Positions 25,798 to 34,643 are shown, numbered from the stretch's first letter. The stretch is DNA of 64,000 nucleotides from Nonomuraea glycinis (GCF_014646515.1 NZ_BMNK01000013.1:1-64000), one strand, 5' to 3'. A program made the numbers and translations. The notes: a model not told the origin generated them from the letters alone.

Positions 25798-26570
25798 GCA
25801 CTCTGTCCCTCGCCATGCGCGACAACTCCACCATGATCCGGCGCCAGCTCAAGCGCCTGCTCCGCTACCCGTCCATGACCGTGCAGCTGGTCGCCACTCC
25901 CGTCATCATCCTGATCGTGTTCGTCTACGTCTTCGGCGGCACCCTCGGCGAAGGACTCGGTGGCGGCGGCCGCGACGCCTACGTCAACTACGTCGTCCCC
26001 GGCATCCTGCTCATGGCGGTGGCCACCGCCGCGACCGGAACCGCCGTCATGGTCGCCTCCGACATGACCGAAGGCATCATCGCCCGCTTCCGCACCATGC
26101 GAATATCCCGGGCCTCGGTGCTGACCGGCCACGTCGTCGGCAGCGTCATCCAGCAACTGCTGGGCATGGCCGCCGTCATCGGCATCGCCTTCGCGCTCGG
26201 CTTCCGCCCCAACGCCACCGCCGTCGAATGGCTGGCCGCCGCCGGCCTGCTCACCCTGTTCGTGGTGGCCGTCACCTGGCTCGCGGTCGCGCTCGGCCTG
26301 AGGTCCCCGACCCCGGAGGCCGCCAGCAACGCCCCGATGCCCCTCATCCTGCTGCCCTTTCTCGGCAGCGGCTTCGTCCCCACCGACTCCATGCCCACCG
26401 TCCTGCGCTGGTTCGCCGAATACCAGCCCTTCACCCCCGTCATGGAGACCGTCCGCGGCCTCCTCCTCGGCACCCCGATCGGCAACAGCGGCGCCATCGC
26501 CACCGCCTGGTGCGCCGGCGTCGCCGTCATCTCCTACCTCTGGGCCAAGAACATCTTCAACAAGGCCTGA
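25794..26570 (+). CDS. ABC-2 type transporter permease (DrrB-like)
   Basis: A 258-residue membrane subunit that pairs with the upstream ATPase. After an amphipathic N-terminus (NSTMIRRQLKRLLRYPSM) come six hydrophobic segments, among them LVATPVIILIVFVYVFGG, VNYVVPGILLMAVATAATGT, QQLLGMAAVIGIAFALGF and LLTLFVVAVTWLAVALGL. The DrrB-like EYQPFTPVMETVRGLLLGTP lies near the end. ATG overlaps the ATPase stop (ATGA). The substrate is unknown; lipophilic drugs or lipids are usual for the family. Confidence 0.92.
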   Translation: MSTLSLAMRDNSTMIRRQLKRLLRYPSMTVQLVATPVIILIVFVYVFGGTLGEGLGGGGRDAYVNYVVPGILLMAVATAATGTAVMVASDMTEGIIARFRTMRISRASVLTGHVVGSVIQQLLGMAAVIGIAFALGFRPNATAVEWLAAAGLLTLFVVAVTWLAVALGLRSPTPEAASNAPMPLILLPFLGSGFVPTDSMPTVLRWFAEYQPFTPVMETVRGLLLGTPIGNSGAIATAWCAGVAVISYLWAKNIFNKA

Positions 26571-26587
26571 CCATGCACCGGCCGAAC

Positions 26588-26624
26588 CGGGCCGCCAGCC
26601 CCACCCAACGGGCCTGGCGGCCCG
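26588..26624 (+). terminator. Terminator after the ABC operon
   Basis: CGGGCCGCCAG (26588-26598) and CTGGCGGCCCG (26614-26624) form a perfect 11-bp GC stem with a 15-base loop, 17 bases after the permease stop. Confidence 0.7.
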
Positions 26625-26733
26625 TTCGCATGACAGCAGCCTCGCGCCCGATATCGCTCAGGAGCGACGATTATCACCCACGGTGGCAGTCACCACCATC
26701 GACCGTCCTTACCGACCTGACGCGAGGAATCCT

Positions 26734-27417
26734 GTGACTTACGACCAAGGCCGTCCGACCGATCCGAAATCGAAAGGAGGAAGCAGCCGTACGCCGGACG
26801 TCTGGCCGCTGGTGCACGCCGAGCGAGCGGCTCTGGCGGCCGACCTGGTGGATCTGACCGAGGAGCAGTGGGCCGCACCGTCGTTGTGCGCCGGATTGAC
26901 CGTGCGCCAGGTGCTGGCGCACCTCACCGCGGGGGCGAGCCTCAACGGCGTGCGGTGGCTGGCAGGCGTGATCCGCTGCCGATTCGACTTCGACAAGCAG
27001 GTGGCCATGCGGCTGGCCGAGCAGTTGGGCGCGACCGGGGCCGAGACACATGACAGATTCCGCCGCGTTATCCCGAGCACGACCAAACCTCCCCTCCCGG
27101 TCATGGCCATGTTGGGAGAAACGATCGTGCATGCCGAGGACATCCGGCGACCGCTGGGCATCCGTCACGGCTACCCGATCGAGACCCTCACCCGGGTGGC
27201 CGAGTACTACCAGGGCTCAGACCTCGTCGTCGCCGCCAAGAGACGGATCGTCGGCCTGCGGCTCGTGGCCGACGACGGCCCTTTCGCCACCGGCTCCGGG
27301 CCGCTGGTGTCCGGCGCCACCCTGGCACTGGTGATGGCGATGACCGGGCGATCGGCGTACTGCGATGACCTTGACGGCGACGGCGTCGAGATCCTGCGCG
27401 ATCGGCGCGACATGTAG
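26734..27417 (+). CDS. Maleylpyruvate isomerase-type mycothiol-dependent enzyme (TIGR03083)
   Basis: A 227-residue DinB-like four-helix protein of the TIGR03083 family. Diagnostic text is WPLVHAERAALAADLVDLTE, QWAAPSLCAGLTVRQVLAHL (the His of the metal site in AHL), and AMLGETIVHAEDIRRPLG (HxxD metal ligands). Family members use mycothiol as cofactor; the substrate of this one is unknown. GTG 26734 is chosen for the GAGGAA site 6 bases upstream; a GTG at 26683 would add 17 residues. It converges on nhaA with only 15 bases between the stops. Confidence 0.83.
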   Translation: MTYDQGRPTDPKSKGGSSRTPDVWPLVHAERAALAADLVDLTEEQWAAPSLCAGLTVRQVLAHLTAGASLNGVRWLAGVIRCRFDFDKQVAMRLAEQLGATGAETHDRFRRVIPSTTKPPLPVMAMLGETIVHAEDIRRPLGIRHGYPIETLTRVAEYYQGSDLVVAAKRRIVGLRLVADDGPFATGSGPLVSGATLALVMAMTGRSAYCDDLDGDGVEILRDRRDM

Positions 27418-27432
27418 CAGATGCCGATGATC

Positions 27433-28722
27433 TCAGGTGGTCATGCCGGGGCGGTCGTCCTCGTACACGTCAGGTACGCCGTCGTGGTCGCGGTCGGCGA
27501 GCTCGCGTTCGTGGATGCGCCGGTACGTACGGTTGCGCAGGCGGAGGATCACCGCCGCCAGCAGTGCGGCGGTCACCGAGCCGGCCAGCACCGCCACCTT
27601 GACGTGCGCGTCCTGGCCGACGCCGAAGGCCAGCTCGCCGATCAGCAGGGAGACGGTGAACCCGATGCCCGCCAGCACCGACAGGCCGAGCATGTCCACC
27701 CAGGTCAGGTCCTCGTCCAGGTCGGCGTGGGTGAAGCGGGCGGTCAGCCAGGTCGCGGCCATGATGCCGATTGGCTTGCCGAGCACCAGGCCCGCCGCGA
27801 CCCCCAGCACGATCGGGTCCTGGAACGCGCTCGTCAGGCCGCCCAGCGCCACCCCGGCCGACAGGAACGCGAACACCGGTACGGCCACCCCGGCGGACAG
27901 CGGGCGGAAGCGGTGTTCGAAATGTTCGGCCAGACCAGGGCCGCCCGCCTTGTCGCTGCGCAGGACCGGGACGGCGAAGCCGAGCAGCACCCCGGCGACG
28001 GTGGCGTGCACACCCGAGGCGTGGACCAGCGCCCAGGTGGCGACGGCCAGGGGCAGCAGCAGCCACCAGGAGCGCACCCGGCGCTGCACCAGCACGGTGA
28101 ACAGCGCCAGCGGAGCCAGCGCCGCCAGCAGCGGGAGCGGCGACAGGTGGTCGGTGTAGAACAGCGCGATGATGACGATGGCGATGAGGTCGTCGACCAC
28201 GGCGAGGGTGAGCAGGAAGGTGCGCAGCGCCGTCGGCAGGAACCGGCCGATGACCGCGAGCACGGCCAGGGCGAAGGCGATGTCGGTGGCCGTGGGGATC
28301 GCCCACCCCTTGCCCGCGCCCTCGACGCCTCGGGTGACGAGCAGGTAGAGCACGGCCGGGACGATCACTCCGCCGAGCGCGGCGGCGATGGGGACCGCGG
28401 CTCGCCGGACGTCGCGCAGGTCGCCGGCGACGAACTCGCGTTTGAGCTCCAGGCCGGCGACGAAGAAGAAGATCGCCAGCAGGCCGTCACCGGCCCAGGT
28501 GGCCAGGCTCAGGTTCAGGTGCAGCGCCTCGGGGCCGAGGTGGAAGTCGCGCACTGCCTCGTACGTGTCCGCCCACGGGGAGTTGGCCCAGATCATCGCC
28601 GCCACCGCGCCGGCCAGCAGGAGCGCGCCGCCGACGGTCTCCTTGCGCAGGATGGCGGTGATGCGGCGGGCCTCGGTCCACGATCCCCGGCTCAGCAGGG
28701 CAGGCTTGCGTGGGTCGGTCAT
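27433..28722 (-). CDS. nhaA: Na+/H+ antiporter NhaA
   Basis: A 429-residue antiporter of the plasma membrane that expels Na+ in exchange for protons. Hallmarks are FFFVAGLELKREFVAGDL, AIPTATDIAFALAVLAVIG and LTLAVVDDLIAIVIIALFY, which carries the Asp-Asp pair of the ion site (D163/D164 in E. coli). About eleven or twelve membrane segments can be counted. The C-terminus is a charged tail (ADRDHDGVPDVYEDDRPG). The ATG at 28722 is a clean start. The gene is monocistronic. Confidence 0.95.
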   Translation of the reverse strand: MTDPRKPALLSRGSWTEARRITAILRKETVGGALLLAGAVAAMIWANSPWADTYEAVRDFHLGPEALHLNLSLATWAGDGLLAIFFFVAGLELKREFVAGDLRDVRRAAVPIAAALGGVIVPAVLYLLVTRGVEGAGKGWAIPTATDIAFALAVLAVIGRFLPTALRTFLLTLAVVDDLIAIVIIALFYTDHLSPLPLLAALAPLALFTVLVQRRVRSWWLLLPLAVATWALVHASGVHATVAGVLLGFAVPVLRSDKAGGPGLAEHFEHRFRPLSAGVAVPVFAFLSAGVALGGLTSAFQDPIVLGVAAGLVLGKPIGIMAATWLTARFTHADLDEDLTWVDMLGLSVLAGIGFTVSLLIGELAFGVGQDAHVKVAVLAGSVTAALLAAVILRLRNRTYRRIHERELADRDHDGVPDVYEDDRPGMTT

Positions 28723-28821
28723 CAGGGATGCTCCGGATGCTCGGGTACGGGTCGGACGTTGCCGACCAGACTTCCCGGCGCACCATTTTCACTGTAGCCC
28801 AAGGCTCGACGTCGTCGGTGG

Positions 28822-29457
28822 TCAGGGGCTTCCTGGCCGGTCCAGGCCGGCCGCGAGCTCGTTGAGCACCGTGTCGACCTGCCGGCCGAGCAGCGCCGGG
28901 TCCGGCTGCTGATCCGTGTCCGCGGTGCGCTGGAGCCAAGCCTCCAGGACGACGCGGAGCGCGGTCAGCGCGCAGGCCGCGCACAGGCGGGCATAGACGT
29001 CGGCCGCAGGCTGACCGATGCGCGCGGAGATCGCCTCGGCCAGGGCCTTCTCCTGGGCGGCGAGCACGGCCAGCTGGTGGGGCACCAGCGTGGGCGTACT
29101 GCGGATCAGTTGGAAGGCCGGGACGAAGTCGCGGCCGGCGACGTCGCTCTGGCTCATGACGACCACCACCGCCTCGCGGAACGCCCGCAGCACCGACTCG
29201 GTCCGCGGCCGGGCCCGGAACTGGGCGATGAGCTCCTGCGCGGCGGCCGACAGCGTGGCCATGACCGCTTCTTCCTTGCTGGAGAAGTAGTTGAAGAAGG
29301 TCCGCAGCGCGATGTCGGCCTCGTCGGCGATCTGCTCGACGGTGACGTTCTCGACGCCGTGGCGCAGGGAGAGGCGGAGCGCCGCCTCGCCGAGCGCGGC
29401 GCGGGTGGCCTGCTTCTTGCGCTCACGACGGCCGACGACCGGCACGGGCTGATCCAC
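28822..29457 (-). CDS. TetR family transcriptional regulator
   Basis: A 211-residue TetR regulator. The N-terminal HTH is typical: RRERKKQATRAALGEAALRL, ENVTVEQIADEADIALRTFF, NYFSSKEEAVMATL. The C-terminal ligand domain is unremarkable. GTG 29457 lies 6 bases after the P450 stop, so both genes are co-transcribed from the promoter at about 30780, where a 32-bp palindrome is the likely operator (autoregulation). Confidence 0.9.
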   Translation of the reverse strand: MDQPVPVVGRRERKKQATRAALGEAALRLSLRHGVENVTVEQIADEADIALRTFFNYFSSKEEAVMATLSAAAQELIAQFRARPRTESVLRAFREAVVVVMSQSDVAGRDFVPAFQLIRSTPTLVPHQLAVLAAQEKALAEAISARIGQPAADVYARLCAACALTALRVVLEAWLQRTADTDQQPDPALLGRQVDTVLNELAAGLDRPGSP

Positions 29458-29463
29458 CTCAGC

Positions 29464-30735
29464 TCACCAGGTGACCGGCAGCGAGTGCACGCCGAAGATC
29501 AGCATCTCGTTGCGCAGCGGCACCTTCTCGGCGGGCACCGTCATGCGCAGGCCGGGCAGGCGGGTGATCAGCTCCCGGAGGCCGATCTGCATCTCGATGC
29601 GGGCGAGCTGCTGGCCCAGGCACTGGTGGACGCCGTGCCCGAAGGCCAGGTGCGGGGTGCGGGGGCGGTGCACGTCGAAGCGGTCGGCGTCGGGCCACTG
29701 CTGCGCGTCGCGGTTGACCTCCGGCGTGGCGATCACGACCGTGGCGCCGGCGGGGAGGTCCACGCCGCCCAGGGTGACGGGCTCGGTGGTGACGCGGCTG
29801 ACACCGAGCTGGATGATGCTCAGGTAGCGCAGCAGCTCCTCGACCGCGTTGTCGATGAGGGCGGGGTCGGCCTGCAGCGCGGCGAGCTGGTCGGGGTTCT
29901 CCAGCAGGGCGAAGGTGCCCAGGCCCAGCATGTTGGCGGTGGTCTCGTGGCCGGCGCCGAGCAGGACGAGGGCGACGTCGACCAACTGGGCGTCGGTCAG
30001 CGGCGGGTCGGCGTCGTGGGCGAGGCCGGACAGCAGGTCGTCGGCGGGGTTGGCGCGCTTGTCGGCGACCAGGCGTTGCATGAACGCGTACAGCTCGAGG
30101 CCGGAGGCGGCCCGCTCCTCGTCGGTGGAGTTGGCGTTGAGCCCGATGGCGGTGCGTTCCTGGAACTCGGCCCGGTCGGCGTAGTCGACGCCGAGCAGCT
30201 CGCAGATGACCAGCGAGGGCAGCGGCAGCGCGAACGCCGGGACCAGGTCGGCCTTGTCGCCGGCCGCCTTCATCGCCTCGATGTGCTCGACCGCGATCTC
30301 GGTGACCCGGTCCTCCAGCTCCCGCATCCGCCGCACGGTGAACTGGCCGGTCAGCAGCCGCCGGATCCGGGTGTGCTCGGGCGGGTCCATGAAGACGAAG
30401 AAGCCGTCCTCTCGGCTCTCCACGGCGGGGCCCGGCTTCAGGGTGCCGGCCGCCAGCTCGGCCACCTCGTGCGGCTGCAGCGAGGTGGCCTCGCGGTGGC
30501 GGACCTGGTCGGCGCTGAAGCGCGCGTCCGACAGCACCGTACGGGCCTCCTCGAAGCCGGTCACCAGCCAGGCGCCGGCGCCGTTGAGCAGGGGAAGCGA
30601 CTGAACCGGGCCCTGACCGCGCCGCGCGAGCAGGCCGGGCGGCGGATCGAACGGGCAGCCGCCGCGCTCGACCAGGTCCGCGGGCAGGATGCGGCGCATC
30701 GCCGTGGGGCTGCTGCTGGGGGATTCCTCGGTCAT
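29464..30735 (-). CDS. Cytochrome P450
   Basis: A 423-residue soluble bacterial P450. The I-helix has LLGAGHETTANMLGLG with the acid-Thr pair for oxygen activation, the K-helix has EELLRYL, and the heme loop is LAFGHGVHQCLGQQLAR with Cys372 as iron ligand. The N-terminus lacks a membrane anchor. It resembles actinobacterial CYP105/CYP107-type enzymes that hydroxylate natural products or xenobiotics; the substrate cannot be read from sequence, and no ferredoxin gene lies beside it. ATG 30735 has AGGACG upstream. The TetR gene follows at 6 bases. Confidence 0.95.
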   Translation of the reverse strand: MTEESPSSSPTAMRRILPADLVERGGCPFDPPPGLLARRGQGPVQSLPLLNGAGAWLVTGFEEARTVLSDARFSADQVRHREATSLQPHEVAELAAGTLKPGPAVESREDGFFVFMDPPEHTRIRRLLTGQFTVRRMRELEDRVTEIAVEHIEAMKAAGDKADLVPAFALPLPSLVICELLGVDYADRAEFQERTAIGLNANSTDEERAASGLELYAFMQRLVADKRANPADDLLSGLAHDADPPLTDAQLVDVALVLLGAGHETTANMLGLGTFALLENPDQLAALQADPALIDNAVEELLRYLSIIQLGVSRVTTEPVTLGGVDLPAGATVVIATPEVNRDAQQWPDADRFDVHRPRTPHLAFGHGVHQCLGQQLARIEMQIGLRELITRLPGLRMTVPAEKVPLRNEMLIFGVHSLPVTW

Positions 30736-30786
30736 TCGGCACGTCCTGTTCTCGGGTGGAGCGCGGGCCTGCCCAGACTATAGAAA

Positions 30787-30818
30787 ATGCACGACGCGCA
30801 TCAATGCGCGTCGTGCAT
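30787..30818. promoter_or_regulatory. 32-bp perfect palindrome, likely TetR operator
   Basis: ATGCACGACGCGCAT (30787-30801) is mirrored exactly by ATGCGCGTCGTGCAT (30804-30818) with a 2-base spacer. It lies about 50 bases upstream of the P450 start, next to a TATAGT box read on the minus strand at about 30776-30781. A TetR dimer at this position would block the P450-tetR promoter. Confidence 0.75.
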
Positions 30819-30867
30819 GAATGATGGCTAGGTCGGTGGGCCGCACTGCCTGCCGCAGTCCTTGGGT

Positions 30868-30914
30868 AAGCAACTTGCGTTGACTAAATGGAGATTAGTC
30901 AACTACGGTTGCTT
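30868..30914. promoter_or_regulatory. Nested palindrome overlapping promoter of serine hydrolase gene
   Basis: Two nested perfect inverted repeats share one centre: AAGCAAC (30868-30874) with GTTGCTT (30908-30914), and inside them GTTGACTAA (30879-30887) with TTAGTCAAC (30895-30903). A TTGACT box (30880-30885) and TACGGT box (30904-30909) at 18-base spacing lie within, giving a start point near the ATG at 30917. It is a strong operator candidate. No regulator gene is adjacent except the P450-linked TetR. Confidence 0.65.
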
Positions 30915-30916
30915 GT

Positions 30917-31900
30917 ATGCCCGTACAGGAAGCACTTCAGCGCGCTCTCGACCGAGCCGTCGCCGACGGCGGCGGTCCCGGCATCGTCGCCGAGCTCAGG
31001 GACGGCCAGGCGGAGCCGTGGTTCGGCACGGCGGGGGTGGGCGACCTGACCGGCGGTCGCGCGCGCCGGCCGGGGGAGCACTTCCGCATCGGCAGCTTCA
31101 CCAAGGCGTTCGTCGGCACGGTGGTGCTGCGACTGGCGGCCGAAGGCGCGCTGACCCTGGACGACACGGTGGCCGGGTGGCTGCCGGGCGTGGTGGAGGA
31201 GCACCTGGGCGCGGACGGCGCCACGATCACCGTCCGGCGGCTGCTCAACCACACCAGCGGACTCCCCGACGCTCTCCCCGGCCAGGAGCCCCCGCGTCCC
31301 GAAGAGCCCGGGACGCGTTTCATCTACTCGAAAGTCAACTACGACCTCGCGGGAATGATCGTCGAACAGGCGACGGGCTCGACCCTCGCCGGCGAGATCG
31401 ACCGCCGCGTCGCCCGGCCACTGGGCCTGACGGGAACGTACCTCCCGGCCGGCGAGCGGCCGATCCGCGACCCGCACGCGCGGCACTACTCCAAGCAGGA
31501 CGAGATCGGCCGTCCCACCGAGATCCACGACGTCACCGACGCGGACCTGAGCTGGGCCGGAGCCGCCGGAGGCATGGTCTCCACGACCTCGGACCTGCAC
31601 ACGTTCCTGAGCGCCCTGCTGCGAGGTCGGCTGCTCCCGCCCGCCTGGCAGGAGGAGCTGTTCACCACCGTCCCGACGGACGGCTCGGACTGGGTTCCGG
31701 ACACCCGATACGGCCTCGGCGTCTACGCCCAGCGGCTCCCGAACGGGGTCACCCTCTGGGGCGGCGGCGGCTACATCCAGGGCTCGACGTCGTACGCGAT
31801 GGGCGACCGCGAGGGCACCCGCCTGCTGGTGGCCAACCTGAACGGCGACTGGAACGACTTCCACGAGACCTTCACCCAGCTCTTCAGCCCGTGCTTCTGA
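30917..31900 (+). CDS. Serine hydrolase (class C beta-lactamase family)
   Basis: A 327-residue beta-lactamase/DD-peptidase fold enzyme without a signal peptide, so probably cytosolic. The catalytic SxxK is Ser60-Phe-Thr-Lys63 (FRIGSFTKAFVG) and the Tyr motif is YSKVNYDLAG. LLNHTSGLPD is another family landmark, and the third motif is probably WGGGGYIQG. Enzymes of this group act as esterases or peptidases on varied substrates. The ATG at 30917 has no ribosome site but sits at the predicted transcription start, so the mRNA is probably leaderless. Confidence 0.88.
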   Translation: MPVQEALQRALDRAVADGGGPGIVAELRDGQAEPWFGTAGVGDLTGGRARRPGEHFRIGSFTKAFVGTVVLRLAAEGALTLDDTVAGWLPGVVEEHLGADGATITVRRLLNHTSGLPDALPGQEPPRPEEPGTRFIYSKVNYDLAGMIVEQATGSTLAGEIDRRVARPLGLTGTYLPAGERPIRDPHARHYSKQDEIGRPTEIHDVTDADLSWAGAAGGMVSTTSDLHTFLSALLRGRLLPPAWQEELFTTVPTDGSDWVPDTRYGLGVYAQRLPNGVTLWGGGGYIQGSTSYAMGDREGTRLLVANLNGDWNDFHETFTQLFSPCF

Positions 31901-32039
31901 CCTGCATCACGCGCCGGACCCCGCCGGCCGGGGAGAACCTGTACTTAAGTTCGCCCGGTCAGCACCTAAGAACATTCCGGGCCGGTGTGCCCCGTCCCTA
32001 GCGTCGGATGTCCAAGGTCATCGATCAAGGGGAGATACC

Positions 32040-33191
32040 GTGACCACACCGACGCAAGTGCCGCCAGGCTCGCCCGTCACCACCAAACGGGCGCTCGCCC
32101 CGGACCTTGCCCGGGGCGGGATGCTCCTGGCCATCGCGTTCGCGCACGCGCCGCTCTTCGTCGTCGCCACCGACCGGGGCAACGCCCTGGCCAACGACCT
32201 CGCGATCTTCTTCCAAACGCTCTTCGTCAACAACCACGCGCGGCCGATGTTCGCCTTCCTGTTCGGCTACTCGCTGGTGCAACTGCTGAACGGGCAGACG
32301 GCGCGCGGCGGCGACTGGCCCACCGTCCGCAAGCTGCTGCGCCGCCGGGGCTGGTGGCTGCTGGCCTTCGGCTTCGTGCACGTGGCACTGCTGGCCTCCA
32401 TCGACATTCTCGCCGTGTACGGACTCAGCGCCGTCCTGCTCGTCGGCATGCTGCGGTTCCGGGACTCGGCACTGCTGTGGACCGCGGGACTGATCATGGT
32501 GCCCTCGACCGTGGTGATCGGGTTGGTCACGTGGTATCCGCTGTCGCAGGGCCAGTCCGTGTACGACATGGTCTCGGTCGCGGGGACCACCGACCTGTGG
32601 CAGATGGCCATGGAGCGGGTGCAGTCCTGGCCGATCGACCTCATCGTGGGTGTGATCATGGTCGTTCCCGGGGTGCTCCTCGGGATGTGGGCGGCGCGGC
32701 GGCGGATGCTGGACGAGCCCACGCGGCACCGGACGCTCCTGGTCCGCATCACGGTGATCACCACGGTCGTGTCGCTGGCCGGCTCCGCTCCGCTCGGGCT
32801 CGTCCTGACCGGGGCGTGGAAGCCGCAGGGGGCCGCACTGCTGGCCGCCTCGCTCGCGCAGCCGATCACCGGATACCTCGGCGGCATCGGCATGGCCACC
32901 GGCATCGCCCTGATCGCCATCGTCGCCGAGCGGCGGCGCAACCGCCTGACCGTCGCCGTCGAGGCGCTCGGCCAGCGGTCGCTGAGCCTGTATCTCTTCC
33001 AGTCGATCGTGTTCGTCGCGGTGTTCTACCCGTTCGGGCTCGGGCTGCAGGACGACCTCGGGATCGCGGGCGCCACCGGGGTGGGCGCGGCGACCTGGCT
33101 GCTGTCCCTGGTGATCGCCGACCTGATGCGGCGCCTCGGGCACCGTGGCCCGGCGGAGATCCTGCTGCGCCGCCTCGCCTACCGCCGCTGA
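32040..33191 (+). CDS. DUF418 domain-containing membrane protein
   Basis: A 383-residue integral membrane protein with about nine hydrophobic segments. The N-terminus (RALAPDLARGGMLLAIAFAH) and the C-terminal DUF418 region (LGQRSLSLYLFQSIVFVAVF, then GPAEILLRRLAYRR) are typical of the YeiB-like family, suspected transport proteins of unknown substrate. GTG 32040 has AAGGGGAGA upstream. It ends 50 bases before a strong bidirectional hairpin shared with the convergent cold-shock gene. Confidence 0.9.
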   Translation: MTTPTQVPPGSPVTTKRALAPDLARGGMLLAIAFAHAPLFVVATDRGNALANDLAIFFQTLFVNNHARPMFAFLFGYSLVQLLNGQTARGGDWPTVRKLLRRRGWWLLAFGFVHVALLASIDILAVYGLSAVLLVGMLRFRDSALLWTAGLIMVPSTVVIGLVTWYPLSQGQSVYDMVSVAGTTDLWQMAMERVQSWPIDLIVGVIMVVPGVLLGMWAARRRMLDEPTRHRTLLVRITVITTVVSLAGSAPLGLVLTGAWKPQGAALLAASLAQPITGYLGGIGMATGIALIAIVAERRRNRLTVAVEALGQRSLSLYLFQSIVFVAVFYPFGLGLQDDLGIAGATGVGAATWLLSLVIADLMRRLGHRGPAEILLRRLAYRR

Positions 33192-33241
33192 CAACGGCCG
33201 TTGGAGCAAACGCCGCTCGAATTTTGCGCCGCCGAACGCAG

Positions 33242-33272
33242 GCAGGGCCCGCACCAAAGGTGCGGGCCCTGC
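33242..33272. terminator. Bidirectional terminator between DUF418 and cold-shock genes
   Basis: GCAGGGCCCGCACC (33242-33255) pairs perfectly with GGTGCGGGCCCTGC (33259-33272) over a 3-base loop. It serves the plus-strand DUF418 gene and the minus-strand cold-shock gene. Confidence 0.85.
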
Positions 33273-33291
33273 TGTGGAGCGTGTGCCGTGA

Positions 33292-33498
33292 CTAGGCGGG
33301 AACGATGTTCTCGGCCTGCGGGCCCTTCTGGCCCTGGACGACGTCGAAGGCGACCTTCTGGCCCTCGGTCAGCTCACGGTAGCCACCGTTGGAAACGATG
33401 TTGGAGTAGTGCGCGAAAACGTCGGCGCCGCCGCCGTCCTGCGCGATGAAGCCGAAGCCCTTTTCAGAGTTGAACCACTTCACGGTTCCGGTTGCCAT
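33292..33498 (-). CDS. Cold-shock protein (CspA family)
   Basis: A 68-residue CspA-type protein that binds single-stranded nucleic acid and opens mRNA secondary structure. RNP1 is KGFGFIAQD and RNP2 is DVFAHYSNI; the start MATGTVKWFNSEKGFG and end GPQAENIVPA are canonical for actinobacteria. ATG 33498 follows AAGGAGATCGAT, an excellent ribosome site. The frame extends upstream to 33693, but that part is 5' leader: Csp mRNAs typically carry long untranslated leaders. Confidence 0.96.
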   Translation of the reverse strand: MATGTVKWFNSEKGFGFIAQDGGGADVFAHYSNIVSNGGYRELTEGQKVAFDVVQGQKGPQAENIVPA

Positions 33499-34004
33499 AT
33501 CGATCTCCTTTTGATAGGTGCAGAGACGGGATCCGCACTTCACGAACCCCCATGTCGCTGGGATAAGCCCATCCGGAGATGACCGGCAAACAGAAAACGC
33601 ACCTGATGTGTGTTCCGTCAGGTGCGCACAAGTCCTTATGGGTACCACAACTGCAACTCGTTCAACGTACCACGAGCTCCCCCAAAAGCGCAAGCGACCT
33701 CAGGGGTACAGCCTCCTACCCGAGCCGTCTCGCCCGCGAGGCCGCCCGCCCGGCCGGGTCCCTACCGGAATCTGGGATGACCACCCGGGCCGGAGAGGGA
33801 GGCCGGCGCGCCTCGTGGGGAGGCCAGGCCATCTGACGGTGCTCGTTGACAGAAAGGCCGCCCGATGTAAAGGGCTGTCGTTGGCCAATTGTCCGGGAGA
33901 AATTGATCGAGATCTGCTTCCGTCCCCTTCGGCATTTCGCTTCTTCGGCGAGGGGGCATCGGGAGAAACTTGGGTTCCCCCAGCCCGAGAGAAGCAGGTC
34001 TCCC
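33499..34004. other. Intergenic region between cold-shock and phospholipase genes
   Basis: These 506 bases separate divergent genes. The left part should hold the long 5' leader of the cold-shock mRNA; a minus-strand TTGAAC word near 33660 may belong to its promoter. The right part leads to the phospholipase gene. I see no supported coding frame. Confidence 0.45.
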
Positions 34005-34526
34005 ATGAAGACTGCACGATTTCGCGCCACGCTGACCGCGGTCGGCCTCTCCCTGATCACCGTCATCGCCACGGCGGCCCCGGCGCACGCGGTGACGCTG
34101 GAGCAGAAGCTGGCCGCGCTCTCCGGATTCAGCCAGCCCACCGCGCCCAGCGCCACCGCCTGGCGGTCGGCCTGGGAGCAGCAGGGGTCGTGGGCGGACT
34201 ACGCCTTCGACTGGTCCACCGACCTGTGCTCCAGCAGCCCGGACCAGCCGCTCGGCTTCGATTTCCGGATGTCGTGCCGGCGACACGACTTCGGCTACCG
34301 CAACTACAAGGCCGTAAGTCAATTCCCGCAGAACAAGAGCCGGGTCGACGACGCTTTCTACTTCGATATGCGGCAGGTGTGCGCCGGATACTCGGGAATT
34401 CGCAAGTCGACCTGTGACGGCCTGGCCTGGACGTATTATCAGGCGGTCCGGCAGTTCGGTGACCTCCGCGTCAGTGACAAGCAGATCGAGCAGGTCCAGC
34501 GCGACGCCGAGCGTGCCGCCGCGTGA
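34005..34526 (+). CDS. Secreted prokaryotic phospholipase A2
   Basis: A 173-residue secreted enzyme that releases the sn-2 acyl chain of phospholipids. The signal peptide is residues 1-29 (LTAVGLSLITVIATAAPAHA). The active-site helix is MSCRRHDFGYRNY with His94-Asp95, preceded by the calcium-loop region FDWSTDLCSSSPDQPLGFDF. Four cysteines (Cys75, Cys91 and two later ones) fit the two disulfides of the Streptomyces-type enzyme. ATG 34005 gives the signal peptide and follows AGCAGG; the frame runs open to 33846. A strong hairpin follows the stop. Confidence 0.92.
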   Translation: MKTARFRATLTAVGLSLITVIATAAPAHAVTLEQKLAALSGFSQPTAPSATAWRSAWEQQGSWADYAFDWSTDLCSSSPDQPLGFDFRMSCRRHDFGYRNYKAVSQFPQNKSRVDDAFYFDMRQVCAGYSGIRKSTCDGLAWTYYQAVRQFGDLRVSDKQIEQVQRDAERAAA

Positions 34527-34533
34527 CCTCGCC

Positions 34534-34566
34534 GAAGACCTCCGGACGTCAGGTCCGGAGGTCTTC
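34534..34566 (+). terminator. Terminator after phospholipase gene
   Basis: GAAGACCTCCGGAC (34534-34547) and GTCCGGAGGTCTTC (34553-34566) form a perfect 14-bp stem with a 5-base loop, 7 bases after the stop codon. Confidence 0.82.
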
Positions 34567-34643
34567 CTGGTACAGCAGGCACCACCAACGAACTCCCCTC
34601 TGCGGGATCGAGGCGGCCCCGGCCCGGCCCCTAGGTTGGTCCC

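Noticed and set aside
27421..28797. Very long plus-strand frame (458 codons) opposite nhaA
   Set aside because: Low-complexity His/Gln/Gly-rich shadow of the nhaA gene, typical of high-GC codon bias.
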